A stretch of 56,161 nt of DNA. It comes from Butyrivibrio sp. YAB3001 (GTDB lineage: Bacteria > Bacillota > Clostridia > Lachnospirales > Lachnospiraceae). The position numbers and the translations under genes were made by a program. Under the pieces are notes generated by a model. The model saw only the letters and a list, made by a program, of their open reading frames with translations. It was not told the origin of the DNA and made no database searches. This document shows positions 41,570-51,179 of the stretch, in pieces. The stretch spans positions 1-56,161 of the forward strand of contig NZ_FOKR01000025.1 of assembly GCF_900112195.1 (NCBI RefSeq). The letters run 5' to 3'. The first letter of the stretch is position 1, and every line of letters begins with the position of its first letter.

Positions 41570-42526
41570 TTATGTTGAAGGTGAATTTTTGTGTGCATCC
41601 TCGTATTCAGCCAGGAGTTTTTCTTGATATCCAAAGTCATTAATGGCCTTTCGTATATCATCTTCACGTCCATTATCCTGCAACCAACGATAGAGATTGT
41701 TTACATATTTGGCTCCCTGACGTTGACCAATCACAATGCCTTGACTTTGTCCAATTTCAATCCCCTTCTCCAAATTTTCATCCGCAACAACATGGTAATA
41801 ATCTTCAGCGGTGCATTCTAGAGTGCTCATATCAATAGCCTCCTGTTTGTTGGCGGTAAAGAACTCTTTCAGGACATTCTCAGAAATGCACTCATCAATT
41901 GCCTTTGTTACAGCTTTCTCGATGAGAGCTTTCTTATGCTTCTGATACTCATCCTTACCGTGAATTATAATCTGTTCGTGAGTATATTTTCTCACTTTTG
42001 ATACAAAAATGGAATAGCCTCGAAGTGTTTCGCAAGACTCCATAAGCTGTTTGTTGCGTCCTTCATTGACGTTGAGTACAGTTACTACAAGCTCCATGCT
42101 TGGCGGAGTGACAGGTTTAATGAACATATCTGATAGACGATACTCAAATGAATCCGGAAGAGGAGTAGTTCCGTTATAGAACACAAAAAAACGCGGTGTT
42201 TGGATTTTTAATTGCGTGGTTTTATAGGTATCACTGATCTTAAAAAGCTTTTTGTAAGAGCTTGCAATATAGAACAGATCTCTAAGCGGGATGTTTGGAC
42301 ACGGAGTAGAGTTGTGCTCATACAGATTAATTTCATAATCCAGGATAAAAGATACATCGTTCTTCATTCCAAGAAATGTATTGCCGTTCAATGTACGAAT
42401 GGTCAAATCATCCAGGTTTGTGTAATTGGTTTTGTTGATTGCATTGTATAGTTCAAGCAATCGTCTTTTGTCAGAATATAGCATCCTGAACACAGTATCC
42501 TTGTGATTCTTGTTGTTTAGTTTCAT
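41570..42526 (-). CDS. Rpn-family recombination-promoting nuclease (PD-(D/E)XK)
   Basis: This 318-residue protein resembles the Rpn/PDDEXK_2 'nuclease family transposase' group. It has an N-terminal FRMLYSDKRRLLELYNAIN, a nuclease core with GMKNDVSFILDYEINLYEH (Asp plus Glu in the E-x-N/Q position) and LRDLFYIASSYKKLF, a central hydrophobic strand FFVFYNGTT, and a charged helical C-terminal region ending in a GQSQGIVIGQRQGAK segment, a typical Rpn-family linker. It appears intact. E. coli Rpn proteins are DNA endonucleases that promote RecA-independent recombination and can act in phage defence. Three C-terminal copies of a different Rpn subtype lie at 52793 to the window end. Confidence 0.75.
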   Translation of the reverse strand: MKLNNKNHKDTVFRMLYSDKRRLLELYNAINKTNYTNLDDLTIRTLNGNTFLGMKNDVSFILDYEINLYEHNSTPCPNIPLRDLFYIASSYKKLFKISDTYKTTQLKIQTPRFFVFYNGTTPLPDSFEYRLSDMFIKPVTPPSMELVVTVLNVNEGRNKQLMESCETLRGYSIFVSKVRKYTHEQIIIHGKDEYQKHKKALIEKAVTKAIDECISENVLKEFFTANKQEAIDMSTLECTAEDYYHVVADENLEKGIEIGQSQGIVIGQRQGAKYVNNLYRWLQDNGREDDIRKAINDFGYQEKLLAEYEDAHKNSPST

Positions 42527-42745
42527 GCAAAATGAATCTCCTTATTATGTTATTTATTTCTGCTTTCTGTGAAAAGTGGCTGAAATGCCTGTGGTACAGA
42601 ATGGAACAGATACCGCAAACGCGGACAAAGACTAGGTTAGCACAAAATTATTAAGATTTAGGTGTGAAAATTATTAATCTTTCTACAGAATTTGGAATTT
42701 TTAGGAATTAGAACAGATTACAGTGTTGAATAGGATGGAACTATA

Positions 42746-43105
42746 TTGGTAATTATCATTGAAAAACTATTAATAGTATATTTAGATGCATTGAAAAATA
42801 AAGGATTTCAAATAAGAAATAGATTTTATAGGATAAAACGATGTGAGACATATTTTTGTTTCATATCGTTTTCTTTATTTCTGATTATAGAAAAACGCCT
42901 TGTTGAGCCGCTTGCTGACTATTTGAGCGTTCCGAAAAGTGTACTTTTTGGAACAGGAAAGTGGGTATGTGGTGAATATACTGATAATAGAGTGAGAGTA
43001 CATTGTTTTAAGCCAGATTCACAAATATGCGAAATAAAGCTCAGCAATAATCAGTGTTTACAAAAAGTAATTGACATTATTAACGATAATGTAGATAATA
43101 CATAA
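42746..43105 (+). CDS. Hypothetical protein, doubtful
   Basis: A 119-residue ORF in AT-rich DNA. The second half (from about residue 50: EKRLVEPLADYLSVPKSVLF, then CGEYTDNRVRVHCF and a C-terminal helix) has protein-like character, while the first half is low complexity. No convincing ribosome binding site precedes the ATG, so it may be a remnant or a smaller gene starting later. The palindrome at 42929-42954 lies inside the frame. I do not recognise a family. Confidence 0.3.
   Translation: MVIIIEKLLIVYLDALKNKGFQIRNRFYRIKRCETYFCFISFSLFLIIEKRLVEPLADYLSVPKSVLFGTGKWVCGEYTDNRVRVHCFKPDSQICEIKLSNNQCLQKVIDIINDNVDNT
42929..42954. promoter_or_regulatory. 26-bp near-palindrome, copy 1
   Basis: GTTCCGAAAAGT-GT-ACTTTTTGGAAC is a near-perfect dyad and recurs at 43164-43189 with its centre changed. 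It lies inside a doubtful ORF 360 bp upstream of the polysaccharide cluster. Confidence 0.5.
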
Positions 43106-43163
43106 GGATATTAATAATAGAGTTAAATAGATATAGAGATATTATAAATATATCCGTTTGGCT

Positions 43164-43189
43164 GTTCCCAAAAGTACACTTTTTGGAAC
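43164..43189. promoter_or_regulatory. 26-bp near-palindrome, copy 2
   Basis: GTTCCCAAAAGT-AC-ACTTTTTGGAAC repeats the dyad at 42929-42954 at a centre-to-centre distance of 235 bp. It lies 122 bp before the first glycosyltransferase gene, suiting an operator (possibly looping) for the cluster. It lacks a T run and is not a terminator. Confidence 0.5.
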
Positions 43190-43310
43190 AACGAATATTA
43201 TGAGATATTTGCCGGCTATCAGTTTAGTATTTTTTCTCATTCACATTTTAATTAACACTGAATGAGAAAACACATTAGTCTGACTGATCATGGCATGGGT
43301 GGAGATTATT

Positions 43311-44588
43311 GTGGAAAAGAAAAAGCTATTAGTGACAGCGTCTACATTCCCTCGTTGGGATAAAGATACTGAACCAAGGTTTGTGTTGGATTTGTGCAAA
43401 GCAATGTCTGAATACTTTGATATTACCGTGATGGTTCCGGCATGTCCCGGTTCCAAGGATAAAGAAATCCTCGAAGGCATCAAAGTAATCCGTTATCACT
43501 ATTTTCCTATTCACAAGTTTGAAACCTTATGTTATCCGGGAGCAATTGTTCCAAGAATAAAGGAAAAGAAAATTCGCGCCTTATTGGTTCCATTCCTTTT
43601 CTTAGGGCTGTGGAACGCTCTTAGGAAAAACATAAATAACTACGATTTCGTTCATGCCCACTGGTTAATTCCGCAGGGCATTGTTCAGAGCTTTTTCAAA
43701 AAGCCATATATCGTTACGGGCCATGGCGGCGATGTCTGCTCACTCAATAAAGGCATTGTGCGTAAGCTTAAAATCCGCTGCATCAAAAATGCGCAGCACG
43801 TGACAGTAGTTTCCGAGCACCTCAAAGATAGAGTTCACGAACTTGTTCCAAATGTTCCGATTGATGTCATCCCCATGGGAGTAGACACCAGTGCCTTTGG
43901 ACCACAGTACAGAGTAGAGAACTACTTTGGACAGGGTGATAAAAAAGTTGTCCTGTTTGTCGGAAGATTAGCTGAGATAAAAGGCGTTACCTATTTAATA
44001 GAAGCAATGAGAAATATAGATGCTCTATTAGTTATCGTCGGTGATGGACCGTTAAGAGCTGAATTAGAGCAGCAAGCATATACACAGGCGCTACAAAAAG
44101 ATGAAAATGCCAAATTCCCTGATGAAATAATTAAGTTAGGTGGCAAGCGATTTGGAAATGTCGTGTTCCTCGGTGGAAAATCCCACGAACAATTGTCAAC
44201 TATTTATGCATCAGCAGATATCTTTTGCATGCCTTCTATTACGACATCAAAAGGTGAATCAGAAGGTTTTGGATTGGTAATGCTTGAGGCTATGGCATCA
44301 GGCCTTCCTGTTGTAGCAAGCAATTCGGGAGGAATACCACAGTTGGTAAAAGATGGCGAAAACGGCCTTCTTTGTGAAGAGAAAAATGTGTGGCAGATTG
44401 CGGATAATATAGAGACTCTACTTGCTGACGCAGAACAATATCAAAAAATTCAGAAGAATGGTTTTGAGGCGTCAAAAGCTGGATCGTATGCAGCTAAAGC
44501 AAGACTATTTAAAAAGTGTTTAGATACAGAAAAAGAAATGGAAGGAATCAATTTAGTACTAGGCCATGACATTGATTCAGGGACTTAA
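43311..44588 (+). CDS. Family 4 glycosyltransferase
   Basis: This 425-residue GT-B enzyme starts with a Rossmann domain (KKLLVTASTFPRWDKDTEPR, VHAHWLIPQG, TGHGGDV). Its C-terminal donor domain has VLFVGRLAEIKGV, LVIVGDGPLR, a basic/acidic E-x7-E motif ESEGFGLVMLEAMASGLPVV, and SNSGGIPQLV. It probably adds a sugar to a lipid-linked surface glycan. The GTG at 43311 follows GGTGGAG (43298-43304), which makes the ATG at 43290 unlikely. It overlaps the next gene by 23 bp, so they are translationally linked. Confidence 0.88.
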   Translation: MEKKKLLVTASTFPRWDKDTEPRFVLDLCKAMSEYFDITVMVPACPGSKDKEILEGIKVIRYHYFPIHKFETLCYPGAIVPRIKEKKIRALLVPFLFLGLWNALRKNINNYDFVHAHWLIPQGIVQSFFKKPYIVTGHGGDVCSLNKGIVRKLKIRCIKNAQHVTVVSEHLKDRVHELVPNVPIDVIPMGVDTSAFGPQYRVENYFGQGDKKVVLFVGRLAEIKGVTYLIEAMRNIDALLVIVGDGPLRAELEQQAYTQALQKDENAKFPDEIIKLGGKRFGNVVFLGGKSHEQLSTIYASADIFCMPSITTSKGESEGFGLVMLEAMASGLPVVASNSGGIPQLVKDGENGLLCEEKNVWQIADNIETLLADAEQYQKIQKNGFEASKAGSYAAKARLFKKCLDTEKEMEGINLVLGHDIDSGT

Positions 44589-45777
44589 GAAATTATCACA
44601 AAACAGCATATTGTTTGAGAAACTAGTTTACTGTGGCTTTTTGGTTTCTGGATTTATAAATAGATTTCTTTTCTTGATACTCCATTTATTGCCTATAAAC
44701 AGGAAAAAAATTGTCTTTTGTAATATGAAGGGAATTCGTTATGGTGATAATCCAATGTATATATCAGAGCGTCTTCATGAAAAGAAAAGGGATTATGAAA
44801 TAGTTTGGCTTTTAAATAAAAATGTTGAAATGGACATTCCTGATTATGTAAAGCGTGTTGATTATGGTTATTGGAATAATATGTATCAGCTATCAACATC
44901 CGCAGTATGGGTTGATTCTAATTTAAAAGATTTTGGTACATATAAGTCTCGAAAGCAATTATACGTACAAACATGGCATGGAAGCTATGGAATAAAGAAA
45001 ATAGCACTTGATCTGGGAAAGAACTTACCAAAGTTTGACAAGGTTCTATATCCATTCAATTCCAAAATAGCTGATGTAATTGTTTCAAATAGTAAGAAAA
45101 CATCTCAAATCTATAAAAGAGCGTTTGGTTATAACAAAAAGCTTCTAGAAGTAGGAAGTCCAAGAAATGACATATTTTTCAATGATCCAAATGAGATAAA
45201 AAATAAAGTTTTCAAATTTTTTGGCATAAGAGAAGCACATATTTTGTTGTATGCTCCAACTTTTCGAAGTGATTACAATATGGATTTCTTCAATATCGAT
45301 ATGGAGAGATTACATGAGGAATTAGTAAAGAAGTATGGCGGTGATTGGTATATCTTGGTGCGTTTGCATCCAAATAATCTTAAAGAAGCAAAACATATAA
45401 AATATAACGATTATGTCCTTAATGCTTCTGATTATAGCGTAATGCAAGAACTGTTGGTTGCTGCGGATGTATTATTAACGGATTATTCAAGCTGCATGTT
45501 TGATTATATTACCAAACCAAAAACATGTTTTATTTATGCTCCGGACTTGGATAAATACGAAAATGATAGAGGAAACTATTGGAGAATGAGCGAGTTGCCA
45601 TTTCCGCTTGCTACAACTAATGACGAGTTATTTGATAATATTCGCAGTTTTGATAATGAAGAATATGTTCAAAGCGTAAAGAAATTACATGAGCTAGTGG
45701 GATCGTGTGAAACGGGTAGTGCAGCAGACAAAGTTGCGGATTACATAATTGATTTTGTTGAAAAAGGCAGAAAATAG
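44566..45777 (+). CDS. CDP-glycerol glycerophosphotransferase family protein (TagF/TagB-like)
   Basis: This 403-residue protein has an N-terminal amphipathic or membrane-associating region (about 20-45) and the Glyphos_transf fold: KIVFCNMKGIRYGDNPMYIS, QTWHGSYGIKK (the catalytic His of the THG-type motif), GSPRNDIFF, LLYAPTFRSD, VRLHPNN and LLTDYSSCMFDY. It would polymerise or add glycerol- or ribitol-phosphate from a CDP-linked donor. With the cytidylyltransferase next in the operon it suggests a teichoic-acid-like or phosphopolyol-substituted capsule. Confidence 0.88.
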   Translation: MTLIQGLKKLSQNSILFEKLVYCGFLVSGFINRFLFLILHLLPINRKKIVFCNMKGIRYGDNPMYISERLHEKKRDYEIVWLLNKNVEMDIPDYVKRVDYGYWNNMYQLSTSAVWVDSNLKDFGTYKSRKQLYVQTWHGSYGIKKIALDLGKNLPKFDKVLYPFNSKIADVIVSNSKKTSQIYKRAFGYNKKLLEVGSPRNDIFFNDPNEIKNKVFKFFGIREAHILLYAPTFRSDYNMDFFNIDMERLHEELVKKYGGDWYILVRLHPNNLKEAKHIKYNDYVLNASDYSVMQELLVAADVLLTDYSSCMFDYITKPKTCFIYAPDLDKYENDRGNYWRMSELPFPLATTNDELFDNIRSFDNEEYVQSVKKLHELVGSCETGSAADKVADYIIDFVEKGRK

Positions 45778-45822
45778 CGGAGGAACAAAGCACAACATAT
45801 CAGTTGAGCTTGGGAGAAAGAT

Positions 45823-46563
45823 ATGAATATTGCAGTGATTTTTGCTGGTGGAGTCGGAAGACGAATGCACACCAAAGATCTTCCAAAGCAGTTTTTGGAA
45901 GTATATGGAAAGCCGGTAATAATACATACTCTTGAAAAATTTGAGCATCACAAAGAAATCGATGCCATAGTCATAGCTTGTGTAAATGACTGGATTCCAT
46001 ATATGAATGAGCTGATAGGAAATTATCATCTCACTAAAGTAAAGAGCGTTGTAAAAGGTGGAGAAACAGGACAGGAATCAATATATAACGGTCTTGTGGC
46101 TGCCAAGGCAATTGCCTATGAAAAAGCAATAGTTCTTATACACGATGGAGTACGTCCGTTTATTACTGAAGAGTTAATATCAGATAATATTGCTTCGGTA
46201 AAAAAATACAACTCAGCTATAACCACAACTAAAGTTACAGAAACAATTCTTGTAGTAAATAGTGATTCATTGATTGAAGAAGTTCCAGAACGTGGTAATT
46301 CCAGACTTGCAAAAGCACCGCAGAGTTTCTACTTGGATGATATTTTAGCAGCACACGAAAAAGCAATTGCTGAGCAACGAAATGACTTTATAGATAGCTG
46401 TACTTTAATGCAGCATTACGGATACAAACTTCACCTGGTCGACGGCCCGATTGAGAACATCAAGGTTACGACACCGCAGGACATTTTTACAATGAGGTCG
46501 GTATTTGAGGCTAGGGAAATCTTATGCATGCAAGAAAAAACAGAATTTGAGGGTTCAAAATGA
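45823..46563 (+). CDS. IspD/TarI-family cytidylyltransferase
   Basis: This 246-residue nucleotidyltransferase has the CTP-binding VIFAGGVGRRM (residues 5-15), LPKQFLEVYGKPVIIHTLE, VKGGETGQESIYNGL, IHDGVRPF and the KVTTPQDIF end. Sequence character and context beside a CDP-polyol phosphotransferase favour TarI (ribitol 5-phosphate cytidylyltransferase) over the isoprenoid enzyme IspD. The reductase TarJ that normally follows TarI is absent from the window. AGGAAC/GGGAG lies upstream, and its stop overlaps the next start by 4 bp. Confidence 0.85.
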   Translation: MNIAVIFAGGVGRRMHTKDLPKQFLEVYGKPVIIHTLEKFEHHKEIDAIVIACVNDWIPYMNELIGNYHLTKVKSVVKGGETGQESIYNGLVAAKAIAYEKAIVLIHDGVRPFITEELISDNIASVKKYNSAITTTKVTETILVVNSDSLIEEVPERGNSRLAKAPQSFYLDDILAAHEKAIAEQRNDFIDSCTLMQHYGYKLHLVDGPIENIKVTTPQDIFTMRSVFEAREILCMQEKTEFEGSK

Positions 46564-47513
46564 TAGATTTAACAATAATAATTCCTCATTACAATACTCC
46601 TCTTCAATTGGAAAAATTGATTCAATCTATAAATGTTCATAACAATGTTCAGATAATAGTTGTCGATGATAATAGTACTGACAATTTGGGAAAACTGGAA
46701 AGTGTTAGACAAAAATATAGTTCATATGTTGAGTTTTATTGTAATAAAACAGGAATACAAAGTGCTGGGGCATGTAGAAATACTGGTTTAAAGCATGCAA
46801 AAGGCAAATGGCTAATGTTTGCGGATGCAGATGATTTTTTTATTGATTCATATTACGATACGATATCTAAATATTTTAATTCAGAATTTGATCAGATTAT
46901 TTTTAATGTGACGAGTCAGTATTCCGATACAGGGGAAATTGCCACTAGGCATCTTGTGCATGCTAGAAAGATAAATGACTATTTAGGTAATCCAAGTGAA
47001 AAAAACTATTATCGCGTTATTAAGCGTTTTGCACCTTGGGGAAAGATGATAAGAAGGGCTGTTGTAGAAGAAAACAATATTATATTTAGTGAAACTTTAC
47101 ATAGTAATGATCAGTTTTTTTCAACGCAGGTTAGTTATTATTGCAAGCAGACTGTCATTGATGGAGCCATTATTTATTGCATAACTAGAGGGAAGAATTC
47201 ATTGACAACTGTAGTATCGAAAACTGCATATATGTGTCATGTAAATGAAACGATAAAATGTTATTGTTTTTCCAAAAACAAATATTCGAAGAAAGTATTA
47301 GGCTATTTTAATTATAATGCGTTATTGATATTGTACGATGGGTTAAAAAGAGGGATAGATATTAAAACGTTGCTGTGGGCATTTATTAAATTGGTTAAAG
47401 GTGGAATCCCACTTATTACTTGTAATTATTTTAATCCAATATTCGTTTATACCGAGTTAACCAGTAATAAAAAACGATATGGTAAGGATAGAAAGTTTTT
47501 TGTAGAAAAATAG
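46560..47513 (+). CDS. Family 2 glycosyltransferase
   Basis: This 317-residue GT-A enzyme has LTIIIPHYNTPLQLEKLIQS, IIVVDDNSTD, SAGACRNTGL and the DxD-type ADADDFF. The C-terminal half carries two weakly hydrophobic segments. It overlaps the cytidylyltransferase gene (ATGA) and abuts the next gene with no gap. The AT content is markedly higher than in the left half of the window, fitting acquisition with the polysaccharide cluster. Confidence 0.87.
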   Translation: MIDLTIIIPHYNTPLQLEKLIQSINVHNNVQIIVVDDNSTDNLGKLESVRQKYSSYVEFYCNKTGIQSAGACRNTGLKHAKGKWLMFADADDFFIDSYYDTISKYFNSEFDQIIFNVTSQYSDTGEIATRHLVHARKINDYLGNPSEKNYYRVIKRFAPWGKMIRRAVVEENNIIFSETLHSNDQFFSTQVSYYCKQTVIDGAIIYCITRGKNSLTTVVSKTAYMCHVNETIKCYCFSKNKYSKKVLGYFNYNALLILYDGLKRGIDIKTLLWAFIKLVKGGIPLITCNYFNPIFVYTELTSNKKRYGKDRKFFVEK

Positions 47514-49310
47514 ATGAATAAAAGAATAGATAGTTTACTAAAGAATAAAAAAGCATATATGTATATTATCGCGGTGATAATAATTCTTTTTTATTTGCCA
47601 TGCTTTATGTATTCAAATATTCAAGACGGTGATGAATGGCCTTCGATAGCAGCTGTTATGAAGTTGGCTGGAATTGATTGGTCAGGCTCGATGGCTGCAT
47701 ATGGAATATGGCATGGATATGGGCATATTTTTTTTCTTGCTCCAATTATTGCATTGTGCAAAACATGGGTGCAAATGTATGCTCTGATTAGAGTTTACTC
47801 TTTAATAATATGGATTATTATTGGAGAGCTAGTTTTTATTTTACTTGATGAATTGGGGATGGACTTAAATAGTTCATTTGTTATATCGATAATTAGTGCT
47901 TTGGGAATATTGAAACCTGATTATGGATTGGGCTTAAGTGCTATGACAGAAGAATACTTAGGCTTAATACAAGTGATTGTGGCATTTTTATTCGTTAAAC
48001 AGGCAAAGATCTCAAATGTAATAAGAAAATCGATAATGATAGGAGTCATATGGTTTTTGTTGGCATATACATTAACAATTCATAGTAGGGCGATTATTCT
48101 TATTGTTGGATTCGGGTGTGTATATTTTATATACCTCATTATGAATTTTGGGAAATGGGTATATAGTTCGCTGATTGCATCTTCATGTGGATTAGCGTTA
48201 GGAATGACAGTGTATAAATTATTCAACTCATGGTATAAACAAGCTGTAATGACCAATGCATCAGGTGGAACTGGGAGAATGCAAAACAATGCAAGCAACG
48301 TGTTAGCATACTCTACAAAGAATTTGTATTTAACGTTTCAAGGCAGGGGGGAAGTAAGCAGAATTGGAGAGCTGTTTTTATCGCTATTGAGTGGATATTC
48401 GTTGGTGACATTTGGCTTATTTACGGTATGTGTAGTTAGTGTATTTACATGTTTTTATGATGCTATAAAGAAAAAAATGAAGTTAAGCCCATTGATGGTT
48501 GCTTCTGCATGGGGCCTGCTTTGCTTTTTTGGAATGAATTTTGCTTATTCTCTAAAAAATTATATTGATATTCCTGGAAAAGGTAGGCTGTATTTATACT
48601 TACGATATGCAATACCATTTTGCATTTTACCGATAGTATTTGGATGTATGTGCTTTTTGCAATTAAAGAATTATAGGAAATATATTATATGTATATCAAT
48701 AGGAATAAATTTGTTTTTAATGAAATCATTTTTTTTAGATGTGATTCCAGTACTTAAATCTTCAAATATGACTGCCTTGGCTAGCATATACAGATTATAT
48801 TTGTATAATGGAGAAACACCAAGAGTATATTTTGGTCGCTTATTGGCATTGCTGCTAGTGGTATGCATGGGCATAATAGTGTTAAGAAAAAAGTATCAAA
48901 TTATATTTATGGTTTTGGTATATTTAGTTTCTTCAGCAATATTTTGGGGAAGTGCAATATCAAAGCATGTAGAGAAAACAAGTATCGTTGCGAATGCAAT
49001 AAATATGTCTAATATCGTTGTGAGTTGGGCGCATAACAAAAACATAAATGTTTATTGTTATACAGAACAATCATCTGCACCAAGTTATCCAAGGTTCTTG
49101 GTTACGATGAATCCAAGAGAAAATATTAATCCAATATCAGAAATTGAAAATATTGATGCAATAAATGGAATTTTATTATCTGATTATGATGGCTTGGAGT
49201 TAGATAATGGCAGTTTTTTTAAAATTGTGTTAGATGACAATGAGTTTTTGTATGCAACAAGTATAGACCTTTTAGACGAATGGTTAAAATATTATCAAAT
49301 TATAGGATGA
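47514..49310 (+). CDS. Polytopic membrane protein, candidate GT-C transferase or glycan polymerase
   Basis: This 598-residue protein has about 11-13 membrane helices and a C-terminal soluble region of roughly 100 residues. The first extracytoplasmic loop carries DGDEWPS, a position where GT-C glycosyltransferases have their acidic catalytic residues. That and its place between a GT2 gene and a Wzx-like flippase suggest a polymerase or lipid-linked sugar transferase. I cannot assign a family by motif alone. Its ATG follows the previous stop immediately. Confidence 0.6.
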   Translation: MNKRIDSLLKNKKAYMYIIAVIIILFYLPCFMYSNIQDGDEWPSIAAVMKLAGIDWSGSMAAYGIWHGYGHIFFLAPIIALCKTWVQMYALIRVYSLIIWIIIGELVFILLDELGMDLNSSFVISIISALGILKPDYGLGLSAMTEEYLGLIQVIVAFLFVKQAKISNVIRKSIMIGVIWFLLAYTLTIHSRAIILIVGFGCVYFIYLIMNFGKWVYSSLIASSCGLALGMTVYKLFNSWYKQAVMTNASGGTGRMQNNASNVLAYSTKNLYLTFQGRGEVSRIGELFLSLLSGYSLVTFGLFTVCVVSVFTCFYDAIKKKMKLSPLMVASAWGLLCFFGMNFAYSLKNYIDIPGKGRLYLYLRYAIPFCILPIVFGCMCFLQLKNYRKYIICISIGINLFLMKSFFLDVIPVLKSSNMTALASIYRLYLYNGETPRVYFGRLLALLLVVCMGIIVLRKKYQIIFMVLVYLVSSAIFWGSAISKHVEKTSIVANAINMSNIVVSWAHNKNINVYCYTEQSSAPSYPRFLVTMNPRENINPISEIENIDAINGILLSDYDGLELDNGSFFKIVLDDNEFLYATSIDLLDEWLKYYQIIG

Positions 49311-49479
49311 GAATACTATTGTAAATCTTGCTGTGTATGGAGGAAAACTATAGTAGCTATCTAAAACGAAGTAGGTATAGGGATAATCATTCTGTACAAA
49401 TTATAATATGAAACAATAATCTGGAAAGGAATGTCAGTAACTATAAGAATGCTGACAAGTGAATTAGTTAGGTCTAATT

Positions 49480-50997
49480 ATGAGTAGAATAATAAATGCA
49501 AGACGAAACATTATTTGGGGGGTTTTAAATAAGTTAATAAATATTTTAATTCCATTTGCTTTAAGAACGGCTATCATATATTTTTTGGGGCATAACTATC
49601 TCGGGCTAGACACACTGTTTAATTCAATATTGCAAATGCTTAATATAGCTGAATTAGGATTTAGCTCAGCTATTACTTTTAGTATGTATAAGCCTCTTTC
49701 AGAAAATGATACAGTTGAAGTATGTTCAATACTTTCTTTGTATAGAATAGTTTACAAGATCATAGGATTGAGCGTTTTGGTTATTGGACTAATAATGATG
49801 CCATTTTTGCCCAAATTAATAAAAAGTGGCTTGCCTGACGATGTTAATCTGTACTTATTATATTTGGTTTTTTTGATCAACACTGTTTTAGGCTATTTAT
49901 TGTTTGCTTATAAAAAATCATTACTTTCTGCATGTCAGAGAGAAGATGTAGTAAGTAAAATAACAACGGTTGTTGGTATAATAAAGATTTTCTTTCAGGT
50001 ATTGATTCTGCTGATTACTAGGAGATACTACGCATTTATTATCGCAATGCCAGTTTCAACGGTTATAGAGAACTTGATAACACAGTATATAGCCATGAAG
50101 ATATATCCAATGTATACTCCTAGAGGAAGTATATCAAAGGAAAGTGCGGATGTAATAAAAACAAGAATCAAAGGATTAGTTATTAGTCGCTTATGCACTA
50201 CAAGCCGTAATTCCATGGATAGTATAATAATTTCAGCTTATTTAGGGCTTGCTCAAGCCGCAATATACGGCAATTATTATTATATTGTAGCAGCGGCTCA
50301 TGGAATGTTAACCACTATTACAAAGTCTATAGCAGCAATAGTGGGCAATACTATAGTTAAAAATACTCCTGAATCTAATTACAATGATATGTTATCTTTC
50401 GATTTTTTGTATATGTGGTTAGCTTCATTTTGTACTACGTGCCTAGTTTGTATATATCAACCATTTATGACAATTTGGATGGGAAATGAACTATTGCTTC
50501 CTGATGGAATAATGATAATGCTTAGTATATATTTTTATTCTTTATGCATGGGGGATGTAAGAACTACATACTACACAGCATGTGGGCTATGGTGGGAAGG
50601 AAGATATAGAAGTATGATTGAGGCAGCTTCTAATATTGTTTTAAATATTTTATTGGGTAAATTGTTTGGAATAGCAGGAGTTGTTTTGGCTACACTTTTC
50701 TCAATTATTGTGATTAATTTTGGATATGGAAGTACCATTATTCATAGGTATTATTTTAAAGGCATATCAAGCAAGACTTATTTTAAGAAACAGTTTTATT
50801 ATGCTTTTGTTACCATAATTTCAGCATTTTTGTGTTTTAAAATTTGCTCTTTACATAGCGTGGTTGGTTTTCCAGCAATTATGCTGGATTTAGCGTTATG
50901 CTTCATGGTTTCAAATGCACTTATGATATTGTTTTATTTTAGATTAAGTGAATTTAAAAAGGGAATTGAATTAATTAGTAAGGTCGTAAGATTATAA
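49480..50997 (+). CDS. Wzx-type polysaccharide flippase
   Basis: This 505-residue protein has 12-14 predicted membrane helices of the MATE/MVF polysaccharide-transporter kind: an N-terminal INARRNIIWGVLNKLINILIPF, then LGLDTLFNSILQMLNIAELGF, AYLGLAQAAIYGNYY and a long helical tail. It would flip the undecaprenyl-linked repeat unit across the membrane. A 169-bp gap without a terminator separates it from the upstream gene. Confidence 0.85.
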   Translation: MSRIINARRNIIWGVLNKLINILIPFALRTAIIYFLGHNYLGLDTLFNSILQMLNIAELGFSSAITFSMYKPLSENDTVEVCSILSLYRIVYKIIGLSVLVIGLIMMPFLPKLIKSGLPDDVNLYLLYLVFLINTVLGYLLFAYKKSLLSACQREDVVSKITTVVGIIKIFFQVLILLITRRYYAFIIAMPVSTVIENLITQYIAMKIYPMYTPRGSISKESADVIKTRIKGLVISRLCTTSRNSMDSIIISAYLGLAQAAIYGNYYYIVAAAHGMLTTITKSIAAIVGNTIVKNTPESNYNDMLSFDFLYMWLASFCTTCLVCIYQPFMTIWMGNELLLPDGIMIMLSIYFYSLCMGDVRTTYYTACGLWWEGRYRSMIEAASNIVLNILLGKLFGIAGVVLATLFSIIVINFGYGSTIIHRYYFKGISSKTYFKKQFYYAFVTIISAFLCFKICSLHSVVGFPAIMLDLALCFMVSNALMILFYFRLSEFKKGIELISKVVRL

Positions 50998-51179
50998 AAA
51001 ATATGCCGCGTAAATAATTATTGTGATGGTATATATGGAAATGTATTTTAACACTGGTAATGGAGATATATTAAAAAATGGAATTGTTTTATATAATTAT
51101 GATTTTAATAGGCAGAGTATTATTACGAAGTTGCTAGTTATCTATTAATTATATCTTTGAAAGCATGGGGTGAGAATGA

